Shown: positions 8,487-15,989 of the stretch, one piece after another
Layout: every line of letters begins with the position of its first letter
Numbering within the stretch: the first letter of the stretch is position 1
NCBI GenBank assembly: GCA_963837635.1
Contig: CAWINY010000007.1
Span: 558,001-622,000 of the forward strand
Length of the DNA: 64,000 nt
Direction: 5' to 3'
From: CAWINY01 sp963837635
GTDB taxonomy: Bacteria > Acidobacteriota > Terriglobia > Terriglobales > Acidobacteriaceae
Program-made: the position numbers and the translations under genes
Notes under the pieces: model-generated
The model's database searches: none
Seen by the model: only the letters and a program-made list of their open reading frames with translations
What the model was told of the DNA's origin: nothing

Positions 8487-8694
8487 TTAATGCTTACGAA
8501 TCCCGCCATTGCCTCCTGACCTAGCTTCCTCATCAGCAAGTATTAATGCGCAAGTACATAGCCAAACGTAACCCCCTCTAAGGTATTTGGCCAATTCGCA
8601 AAAAAGCCGAGCTCCTGGATAGTGAAACTCGTCAGCCAAAACGATTGTTGCGCGCCCCGCTGTTCGCTGACCGACTTCACTGCTGGAGATCTGA

Positions 8695-10041
8695 ATGAAG
8701 GCGTTTTTGCTCGCAGTCGTTGTTTTACTTGCTTCCACTTGTTTCGCGCAGGTCACAGTTCAACTCTCAGGCCCGACCGCCAATTCGACGGTTGCCTCGC
8801 CCCTTCACCTCGCCGCCACGGCCAGCAGCACGCATCCAATCATGGGCTGGCACGTCTATCTCGATAGCAATGACGTTTACCACGGACCGGCGACCGGAAG
8901 CATTAGCACGAATCTGAACGCGGCCACGGGCACGCATCAACTGATTGTCCGAGCCTGGGACAGCAGCGGCGCTACCGGCAGCAAGAGCATCGCTTTCAGC
9001 GTGGGGTCGGTCTCCACGACCGGCACCGGCGGCGTCACCGTGAAGATCGCCGCTCCGCTGGCTGCTTCCACCCTTGCCTCTACGTTTGCGCTTAGCGCGT
9101 CCGCCACTAGCTCGCATTCCATTGTCGGCTGGCACGCGTACCTGGACAGCGTAAACGCCTACACCGGAGGGGCCACGGCAAACATCAGCGCAAGTCTGAA
9201 GTCCACAACCGGCACGCACCAGCTAGTCGTGCGCGCGTGGGACAGCACCGGCGCTTACGGCGATCAGACAGTTCAGATTGCGGTCGGTACGACGGCGCCG
9301 CCCCCGCCCCCGCCCCCGCCACCACCGCCCCCACCACCACCGCCACCACCGCCGCCCTCTGGAACTAACGGCCTGCCCACTCCGCCCTCGACCGCCACGG
9401 TCTTCAGCAACATTGACGACATGACGAGCGGCTGGGGCTCCTGTGAAAGCGGATCCTGCGCGGGCGGCAGCGGGGCCGGTACTTACTGGCAAGCCTTCAA
9501 CCAGACCTCGCCTTCCATGGATGGAGCCAGCATGGAGGTCTACAAGGACGGCGCGTGGGGCAACGCGCTCTGGTGGCACCACATGGGGGCCAACAACAAC
9601 GCCACCAATCTGCTGTGGGATTTCTATGTCCAGCTTGACCAGGCCTCGCTTTCCAATGCTCAGGCGCTGGAGTACGACGGCTATCAGTTCCTCGGCGGCT
9701 ATAACTACATGATAGGCACCGAATGCAACTATGCCGCCGGGGTTTGGGATACCTGGAACGAGGCCACAGGGCATTGGCTGCATACCACTATCCCGTGCCA
9801 GAAATTCACTCCCGGGACCTGGCATCACATCCAGTGGTACATGACGACGGACCACGCCAACCACACCTACACCTACGTGACCTTGGTGGTGGATGGCGCG
9901 GTTCACAACCTGAACCAGACACAGCCCGCGAAGAATCTTGGCTGGGGCGACAACATCGGCGCGCAATGGCAGCTCGATGTGAACGCAACCGGCGGCGGCT
10001 ACCACGAGTGGGTGGACAAAGCGACGCTCACGATCTGGTAG
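8695..10041 (+). CDS. Secreted protein: two Ig-like repeats, poly-proline linker, lectin-like C domain
   Basis: The 448-residue protein has a signal peptide (MKAFLLAVVVLLASTCFAQ). Two homologous beta-rich repeats of about 90 residues follow, each with GWH(V/A)YLDS and TGTHQL(I/V)VRAWDS, at about residues 20-105 and 110-200. A run of about 20 prolines, coded by CCG/CCC/CCA repeats, links them to a C-terminal domain of about 220 residues rich in Trp, Asn and Gly with four Cys, resembling a jelly-roll carbohydrate-binding fold. It is likely exported and perhaps surface-bound; ligand unknown. A good terminator follows at 10064. Confidence 0.8.
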   Translation: MKAFLLAVVVLLASTCFAQVTVQLSGPTANSTVASPLHLAATASSTHPIMGWHVYLDSNDVYHGPATGSISTNLNAATGTHQLIVRAWDSSGATGSKSIAFSVGSVSTTGTGGVTVKIAAPLAASTLASTFALSASATSSHSIVGWHAYLDSVNAYTGGATANISASLKSTTGTHQLVVRAWDSTGAYGDQTVQIAVGTTAPPPPPPPPPPPPPPPPPPPPSGTNGLPTPPSTATVFSNIDDMTSGWGSCESGSCAGGSGAGTYWQAFNQTSPSMDGASMEVYKDGAWGNALWWHHMGANNNATNLLWDFYVQLDQASLSNAQALEYDGYQFLGGYNYMIGTECNYAAGVWDTWNEATGHWLHTTIPCQKFTPGTWHHIQWYMTTDHANHTYTYVTLVVDGAVHNLNQTQPAKNLGWGDNIGAQWQLDVNATGGGYHEWVDKATLTIW

Positions 10042-10063
10042 AACCAATCCTTTAGCAACGGAC

Positions 10064-10090
10064 AGGGCCGGGATCGTACCGGCCCTTTTT
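10064..10090 (+). terminator. Rho-independent terminator
   Basis: A GC-rich stem AGGGCCGG / CCGGCCCT with a seven-base loop is followed directly by TTTTTATTT. It sits 23 bases after the stop of the secreted Ig-like protein. Confidence 0.85.
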
Positions 10091-10127
10091 ATTTGCCTGA
10101 GCACTGATTTGCTACACTGCTGCCCGG

Positions 10128-11627
10128 GTGCGAAGTTTCCTCAAGCAAAATTGGCGTTTCCTGGGTGTAGTGGGCGGCATCGGGCTGGCGCTCCGGCTGG
10201 CGTGTGTTTATCTGGCCCCGATGCTGACCCTCGATACCTGGTATTACGGCCAGCTTGCCAAGAACTGGCTGCAGCACGGGATCCTCGGGGTCTGGATCGA
10301 CCATCAACTGGTGCCGACCTACGTGCGGCTGCCGGGATATCCGGGCTTTCTCGCCGCCGTGTTCGCTATCTTCGGTGCGGAACACTATCGCGCAGTCTTG
10401 GTGCTGCAGGCGTTCTTCGACCTGGGCACCTGCCTACTCGTAGCTGACTTGACCCGGCGCACCGTGGGGCTCCCGAGGGTGCCGCACATCTGCCCGGGGC
10501 TGGCAGATGTGGGTGACGAAAACTCCCACATCGGTGAAAAGCGCGCAAATGCGGGGCACTCTCACCGGCGGGCGGCCAGATGGGCCTTTGCCCTGACCGC
10601 GCTCTGCCCGTTCCTCATCGACTACGTTGCTGCCGGACTCACCGAAACGCTTGCTGTGTTCTTCACGGTACTGACGCTTGATCTGGCAGTTGCGGCAATG
10701 GACTCCGCGCCCATCCCGGGCAAAACGCGCAGCTTCGGCAAGTATTGGCAAGCTCTAAAGCTCTGGGCCGCCTGTGGCGCGGCCCTGGCATGCGGCATTC
10801 TGCTGCGACCCGACGGCGGGATTCTATTGGCCGCATTGCTCTTGTATCTGGCGATCTGTGCCGCGCGCTTGCCCAACCAGCGCGCCCACTTCTTCGCCGC
10901 GGGCGCCGTGATGACGGCGGTGGCGCTGGCCCCACTGGCGCCCTGGACCCTGCGCAACTGGCGGGATTTCCACCGCTTTCAACCGTTGGCTCCGCGCTAT
11001 GCCAATGCAGCGGACGAATACGCCCCGGTCGGCTTCGAGCGTTGGACCAGGACGTGGATAGCCGATTATGTCTCGGTGTCGAATTTTTACTGGAATTTCA
11101 ATGGCGAGCCGGCCGACGCCTCCGTACTGCCGAACCGCGCCTTCGACAGTCCTGAGCAGCGCCTGCAGACCCAACAGTTGATCGACCGCTACAACCACAC
11201 GCCCTTCATCAAGCCCGAGTTGGACACGCAGTTCGCCCAGCTCGCCGCGGCACGTATCCGCCATGCGCCGCTGCGGTACTACATCGGATTGCCACTTCTC
11301 CGGATCGCCGATATGTGGCTGCGGCCGCGGACGGAGATGATGCCCTTCGACGAACGCTGGTGGCGCTACGACCTGGACAAGCCCGGCGCAGTGCTTTCCG
11401 CAATTCTTGCCGCTCTGAACCTGGCGTATCTCATCGCCGCCGGGGCGGGCTTCCTCCGCGGACGGCCTCGATACGCGGGCATGCTCCTGGTTTTTGTGCT
11501 GCTGCGAACGGCGTTTCTCGGCACGCTGGAGAACCCAGAGACCCGTTACACCCTTGAGTGCTACCCCGTCGTACTCGTGGGGGCGAGCACGGCTCTCGCC
11601 CGTTGGAGACGACATACGACGGGCTAA
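10128..11627 (+). CDS. GT39/ArnT-like polytopic glycosyltransferase with repeat-derived insert
   Basis: The 499-residue membrane protein starts at a GTG. It has a first membrane helix, then TLDTWYYGQLAKNWLQHG and RLPGYPGFLAAVFAIFG, the acidic first loop of GT39/GT-C enzymes that transfer sugars from polyprenyl phosphates. About ten hydrophobic segments follow. Residues about 116-146 (VPHICPGLADVGDENSHIGE and onward) are hydrophilic, unlike the family, and are translated from an interspersed palindromic repeat (10475-10563). The frame stays open across it. Donor and acceptor sugar are unknown. The gene is alone, 86 bases after its neighbour. Confidence 0.8.
   Translation: MRSFLKQNWRFLGVVGGIGLALRLACVYLAPMLTLDTWYYGQLAKNWLQHGILGVWIDHQLVPTYVRLPGYPGFLAAVFAIFGAEHYRAVLVLQAFFDLGTCLLVADLTRRTVGLPRVPHICPGLADVGDENSHIGEKRANAGHSHRRAARWAFALTALCPFLIDYVAAGLTETLAVFFTVLTLDLAVAAMDSAPIPGKTRSFGKYWQALKLWAACGAALACGILLRPDGGILLAALLLYLAICAARLPNQRAHFFAAGAVMTAVALAPLAPWTLRNWRDFHRFQPLAPRYANAADEYAPVGFERWTRTWIADYVSVSNFYWNFNGEPADASVLPNRAFDSPEQRLQTQQLIDRYNHTPFIKPELDTQFAQLAAARIRHAPLRYYIGLPLLRIADMWLRPRTEMMPFDERWWRYDLDKPGAVLSAILAALNLAYLIAAGAGFLRGRPRYAGMLLVFVLLRTAFLGTLENPETRYTLECYPVVLVGASTALARWRRHTTG
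10475..10563. repeat. Palindromic repeat family A (GGTGCCCCACATCTGC), inside a CDS
   Basis: This 89-base copy has inverted ends (GAGGGTGCCGCACATCTGCC ... GCGGGGCACTCTC) and an internal GGCAGATGTGGGTGACG. It matches the 85-base copy at 55368-55452 in reverse orientation along its length, and the shorter copy at 42064-42104. It is translated as part of the glycosyltransferase. Confidence 0.85.
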
Positions 11628-11746
11628 GCAAAACCAGTTGCAGCCGGCCGCTCGCAGCACTTCTGATCGCAGGACTTCCAATTTCTGATTCGACGCAAAT
11701 TTACTGGCATCGGGCAAATCAGAAATCAATAATCGGAAATGTGTTG

Positions 11747-11968
11747 TTACTCCGGCCGGGCGGGAACGTCGGTCATGCGGAACTTGGTCCGAAAGTGCTC
11801 CGATAGCAGTTCGATCGCCTCCCGGTTGGACCTCATGTCGGATTGGGTGAGATAGCGGATGGCTTGCACGAGAATACGCTGCCCCTCGACATATCGCGGA
11901 TCGTCGGTACGTGTTTTTCTCGGCTTACTGGTGTCCGGGACTACGGGAATGGTAAGTACTCTGGCCAT
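11747..11968 (-). CDS. Small hypothetical protein (73 aa)
   Basis: The start is best placed at the ATG at 11968, preceded by GAGAGAGG about 3 bases upstream; the frame stays open to 12016. The protein (MARVLTIPVVPDTSKPRKTR, then a helical EGQRILVQAIRYLTQSDMRS and EAIELLSEHFRTKF) is mostly helical, soluble and basic. I do not recognise a family. It is separated from the large chemosensory operon by a perfect palindrome at 12098 and lies in the same direction. Confidence 0.55.
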   Translation of the reverse strand: MARVLTIPVVPDTSKPRKTRTDDPRYVEGQRILVQAIRYLTQSDMRSNREAIELLSEHFRTKFRMTDVPARPE

Positions 11969-12097
11969 GACCTCTCTCAACAACCCCAAGAAACCCTGCG
12001 CGCTCTTGCCGGCCAACCTGGCGTAACCAAGCTGGAAGTATAACCGGGTTGTTAATTAGATGCGAGAAGCTGAGAGTGGGTCCGTCATAGGAGAATA

Positions 12098-12127
12098 GAA
12101 ATGTCCCCGGCTAGCCGGGGACATTTC
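12098..12127. terminator. Perfect 30-base palindrome, probable operon terminator
   Basis: Arms GAAATGTCCCCGG and CCGGGGACATTTC meet at a central CTAG without mismatch. It lies about 90 bases downstream of the last gene of the chemosensory operon, so termination is the simplest role. The lack of a long T tract and the perfect symmetry would also fit a mobile palindrome or a protein-binding site. Confidence 0.5.
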
Positions 12128-12218
12128 GTGCGCCCGCGCTGCCCGTCGCGGCGGCTTCGACTCGGGGCGCGTGGCGATCTCGTGAACGCGCCATAATCCG
12201 CCATTGTCATGCCGGAGG

Positions 12219-14663
12219 TTATGCCGAAGCGGCCTGCGCCTGTTGTGAACGTTCTGCGCTCGCGTTGGTTTCGCTGGTCGAGGTTTCGCTGGTTGCCGGC
12301 AAGTATACGGAGAACACCGTGCCCCGGCCGACCTGGCTGCGAACCCGTATGCTTCCCCCGTGCTTCTCCACAATCTGCCGGGTGACCCAGAGGCCGAGGC
12401 CGGTGCCGATTTCCTTCTTGGTAGTGAAGAAAGGCTCAAAGATCGGTTGCAGGTGCTCGGGCCGAATTCCGCTTCCATTGTCGGCGACGGTCAAGCGAAC
12501 GTACCCCTGACAGTGGAAGTCGGAGATGCGAAGCTGAATGACGCCTCCCCGGCCCACCGCATCGATACTGTTGGCCAGCAAGTTGGAGACAATTTGCCGC
12601 AGTTCCCCGGCAATGCCGGTGACCCGATTACTCCCGCGGTAAACCTTCTTAACCGTGAGCGCTTTGTGGTCCAGTTTGCGCGAATACAGCCGGAACAGTT
12701 CCTCCACCAACTCCGGCAGATGAACCGTGCGCGGCCGGCTGTTTTCGCGGTAGAAGCCCAAAGTCTGCCGGGTCATGTGGACCACGCGCTCCAGTTCGCG
12801 TTCGGCCAACTCGACATTGGATCGGGTTTCGGGCGAGAGCCTGGTGTCGGTTGCGATCAGAAACAGCGCATTGACCACGGCTTCCAACGGGTTGTTGATT
12901 TCATGGGCCATGGTGGCCGCCATCCGGCCGACGGAGGCCAGCTTCTCGCTGCGGATCAGCGCTTCCTGGGTGCGCTTGCGTTCGCTGACATCCATGACGA
13001 CGCCAGTCAGGCGGGCCTCCCGTGATGCGACATCACACAGGCAGCGGCCCTTGACCACGATCCAGTGGGTGCTGGCATCCGGCCAGATGACGCGGTACTC
13101 GATTTCCAATTCGCCTTGCCGGCTCACCGCCTCGCGCACCATTTCATCGACGCGGGTACGGTCCTCAGGATGGACGCAGCTCAACCACCGCTCGTAGGTT
13201 GGAGTGGCGTCGGAATCCATCCCCAGCAAAGCCTTGCAGCGGCTGGACCAGACATGCTCGTCACTGGCCGGATCCCAGTACCAGACGCCGAGGTCAGCGG
13301 ATTCAGCCGCGAGGTGCACTACCGCTTCGCTTTCCCGTAACTCGGCCAACAGGGCGGCGCGGGTTTCCGCTAACTCCCGCTGGGCGCGGGCTTCAGCGGC
13401 TTCCATTTCCTTGCGCAGCAAGCGCTCGCGCACGCTGCGATTTTCGTCCTCGAATTGCTTGCGGCGCAGCGCAGCGCGCACCCGCGCCCGCACCACATCG
13501 AAGTCGCTGGCTTTGGGAATGTAATCGTCGGCCCCGGAGTTGATGGCTTCGATCATGGTCTGGCGGTCTTCCACGCCGGTAAGCATCAGCAAGGGGATAT
13601 CACGCAGGCTGGGGGAATTCTTGATCCGGCGGCACGTCTCTTGTCCGGAAAGGCCCGGCATAAGGATGTCCAGCAGGATGCAATCGACCTTTTGGATCGT
13701 CGCCAACTGGATCGCTTCCTCCCCCGAATTGGCGAGTACGATGTCGTAGCCTTCCTGCCGAAGCTGAGTTGCAAGCTCTTCCAAAAAAGTCGTGCTGTCA
13801 TCGACGGCGAGAATCTTCTTGGGTCCAAAGATGCTCGACTGCGAGTCCACCGCGGCCGGGGTGCTGGCCGAGCGCAACAGCGCCGCCAGGCGAGCCAGAA
13901 CCACGCCGATGTCTTCGTCCTTGCGAGCAAAGCTGTCGGCGCCGGATTCCAGCGCCAGCAACTCTTGAGCGCGGTCCGCGGAACCGGTCAGCAGCAGGCA
14001 GGGAGTCCTGCGCAGAGCCGCATCTTCCCGCATGTGGCGCACCAGGGTGCTGCCATCGATGCCGGGAAGGAGGTAATCCATAATCACCGCGTCCGGCCGG
14101 TTGATCACCGCCGAGTTCAGACCATCCTCACCGGTTGCGGCGGTGAGCACGCAATAGCCGGCAGACTCTAGCGCAGCCTTCATCTCGTTCCGGAAGGTCA
14201 GGCTATCGTCGATCACGAGAACCGTGGCTCGCCGCTCCGTCCCGACCTTGGCCTCCATTCCGGCAAGGGCAGCTGTGCTTTCCGCGGACGCCTTGTGTGA
14301 GCGAATCAGTTCCCGGGCGCGGGCAACCACGTATCCGGAGTCGTAGGGCTTGCCGACGTATTCGTCGGCGCCAGTCTGCAGCCCGTGGATGCGATCCCGA
14401 ACCTGAGACTCGCTGGAAAGCAGCATGACCGGCAGAGCCGCGGTCTTGGGGTCGGCCTTCAGTTCGCTCAGAAACTCGATGCCGTCCCCGTCGGGGAGCA
14501 ATACGTCGAGCACCAGGAGCGAAAAAGGGTTTGCGGCCAGGGCGGCGCGCGTCTCCCGCAAGTCGCGGCAGGGGGTGACCGCAAAGCCTGCTCGTTCGAA
14601 GGCCTCGCTCAAATCCATGCGCACGGTCAGGCTGTCGTCGACCACTAAGACGTGAAGCATCAC
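12219..14663 (-). CDS. Triple-receiver PAS histidine kinase (output of chemosensory operon)
   Basis: The 814-residue protein has three N-terminal receiver domains: about 3-118 (VVDDS, LVLDVLLPDG with acceptor Asp53), 145-260 (VIDDS, IMDYLLPGIDG) and 283-400 (AVDDS, LLDILMPGLSG, K in PKAS). A coiled coil leads to a PAS domain (about 445-560, WYWDPASDEHVW), then HisKA with MAHEINNPLEAV and an HATPase domain (NLLANSIDA, DNGSGI, FEPFFTTK, GTGLGL). It should autophosphorylate and could be switched by CheA through its receivers. It starts 4 bases inside cheB (ATG/TGA overlap), so it is translationally coupled. Its own target is not seen nearby. No transmembrane part. Confidence 0.9.
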   Translation of the reverse strand: MMLHVLVVDDSLTVRMDLSEAFERAGFAVTPCRDLRETRAALAANPFSLLVLDVLLPDGDGIEFLSELKADPKTAALPVMLLSSESQVRDRIHGLQTGADEYVGKPYDSGYVVARARELIRSHKASAESTAALAGMEAKVGTERRATVLVIDDSLTFRNEMKAALESAGYCVLTAATGEDGLNSAVINRPDAVIMDYLLPGIDGSTLVRHMREDAALRRTPCLLLTGSADRAQELLALESGADSFARKDEDIGVVLARLAALLRSASTPAAVDSQSSIFGPKKILAVDDSTTFLEELATQLRQEGYDIVLANSGEEAIQLATIQKVDCILLDILMPGLSGQETCRRIKNSPSLRDIPLLMLTGVEDRQTMIEAINSGADDYIPKASDFDVVRARVRAALRRKQFEDENRSVRERLLRKEMEAAEARAQRELAETRAALLAELRESEAVVHLAAESADLGVWYWDPASDEHVWSSRCKALLGMDSDATPTYERWLSCVHPEDRTRVDEMVREAVSRQGELEIEYRVIWPDASTHWIVVKGRCLCDVASREARLTGVVMDVSERKRTQEALIRSEKLASVGRMAATMAHEINNPLEAVVNALFLIATDTRLSPETRSNVELAERELERVVHMTRQTLGFYRENSRPRTVHLPELVEELFRLYSRKLDHKALTVKKVYRGSNRVTGIAGELRQIVSNLLANSIDAVGRGGVIQLRISDFHCQGYVRLTVADNGSGIRPEHLQPIFEPFFTTKKEIGTGLGLWVTRQIVEKHGGSIRVRSQVGRGTVFSVYLPATSETSTSETNASAERSQQAQAASA

Positions 14664-15724
14664 AAGCCCCTCCGCATTTTGAGCTGATCGGTCAGGGCGA
14701 GCAGCGTGGGTGCGATCTCTTCAATCGAGAGCACGCGCTGAGCGGCGCCGAGACGGATGGCCTCTCCAGGCATACCGAACACGACCGAACTGGCCTCGTT
14801 TTGCGCCAAGGTCATGGCCCCGGCCTGGCGCATGGCTAACAGTCCCTGAGCCCCGTCGCGGCCCATACCCGTGAGCAGGCAGGCGATGCAGCCGGGGCCG
14901 ACTTCGCGCGCCAGCGATTCAAAGAGCACATCGACGGACGGGCGGCAGGAATGGCGCTCCGTGCCGTCGCCCAGGCGCAGCCGCCCGTTGCTCAACAGCA
15001 GGTGACGGCCCGGCGGCGCCATGATAACACCGGATTCGGGCAGCGCTTCGCCATCCTGCGCATAGCGCACGCGAAGCGGCGAGTGCCCGTCCAACCACTC
15101 GGCCAAAGCCAGGGCAAACGGTTCGCCCAGATGGATCACCACCAACAGCGGCAGCGGAAAGTTGGCCGGCAGCTTACTCAAAACCTCGCGGACCGCGCCC
15201 GGTCCGCCGGTGGAAGCGCCGATGGCCACAACGCGGTAGCCAGACTTATCAAGGGGAGGAGCAAACTCGCATGCCTGCGGTTCGCGGCGCAGCCCGCTCA
15301 GACGAGCCCGAGGATGGCTGATCACCTTGATCCGCGAGATCAACTTGACGGTGGAGACCAGCTTGCGCTCCCAGCCGTCCATCACGGTTCCGCCGTTAGG
15401 TTTTTCCAGCACGTCGAGAGCGCCGGCAGCCAGCGCCTCGTAAGTCTTGAACAACTCACCGCGATTCACCGAGGCGGAGACGATCAGAATGGGCGTCGGG
15501 CAATACGCCATGATTTGTTCGGTAACCTCGACTCCGGTCAGGCGGGGTAGAATCATGTCCAGGGTGATGACGTCCGGACGCAGCGACTGGCAAAGTTCAA
15601 GGGCCCGCTGCCCGTCGCCGGCTTCGGCGACGACTTGCAAGTCTGGATCAGCCGACAGCACCTCCACCAGGCGTTTGCGCACGGTCAGCGAATCTTCTAC
15701 CACGAGAACGCGAATCTTTGCCAT
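14660..15724 (-). CDS. cheB: CheB chemoreceptor methylesterase
   Basis: From the ATG at 15724 (TAGGTGAG just upstream) the protein is about 354 residues. The N-terminal receiver has VEDSLTVRKRL and LDMILPRLTGVE. The C-terminal methylesterase domain carries GASTGGPGAV with the catalytic Ser, the VVIHLGEPF segment (family VVQH) and LLTGMGRDGAQGL with the catalytic Asp. CheB removes methyl groups from receptor Glu residues; phosphorylation by CheA activates it. It is the WspF counterpart of this operon. A gap of about 265 bases holding a repeat separates it from cheA upstream, so an internal promoter is possible. Confidence 0.93.
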   Translation of the reverse strand: MAKIRVLVVEDSLTVRKRLVEVLSADPDLQVVAEAGDGQRALELCQSLRPDVITLDMILPRLTGVEVTEQIMAYCPTPILIVSASVNRGELFKTYEALAAGALDVLEKPNGGTVMDGWERKLVSTVKLISRIKVISHPRARLSGLRREPQACEFAPPLDKSGYRVVAIGASTGGPGAVREVLSKLPANFPLPLLVVIHLGEPFALALAEWLDGHSPLRVRYAQDGEALPESGVIMAPPGRHLLLSNGRLRLGDGTERHSCRPSVDVLFESLAREVGPGCIACLLTGMGRDGAQGLLAMRQAGAMTLAQNEASSVVFGMPGEAIRLGAAQRVLSIEEIAPTLLALTDQLKMRRGL

Positions 15725-15833
15725 CTCACCTAGCGGGGCTATCTTACCCAACGCGCTCCATCTCACCCTAGGCGGGCCATCTCATCCTGGGAGGTATTTC
15801 GCGTCGTTAGTAAAGCAACTTAAGCCCAGAAAT

Positions 15834-15936
15834 GTCATTCTGAGCCGGAGCAATAGCGGAGGCGAAGAATCTATGTATTCCTTCTGAAACAAATGCATAG
15901 ATCCTTCCGCTTCGCTGCGCTCAGCGTCAGGATGAC
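15834..15936. repeat. GTCATCCTGAGC / GGATC interspersed inverted repeat
   Basis: Ends GTCATTCTGAGC and GTCAGGATGAC are inverted; inside are GAATCTATG and CATAGATCCTTCCGCTTCGC. Related copies are at 53290-53370 and 63121-63245. It sits between cheA and cheB within the operon. Confidence 0.75.
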
Positions 15937-15989
15937 AATTCAAAGGGTGCATGGTCCCCCTCAGAATAACCGTCTATCTGCGTGACGCA

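Noticed and set aside
8487..8756. 89-codon minus-strand frame overlapping the start of the secreted Ig-like gene
   Set aside because: No ribosome site, overlaps a signal peptide region and promoter; no recognisable pattern.
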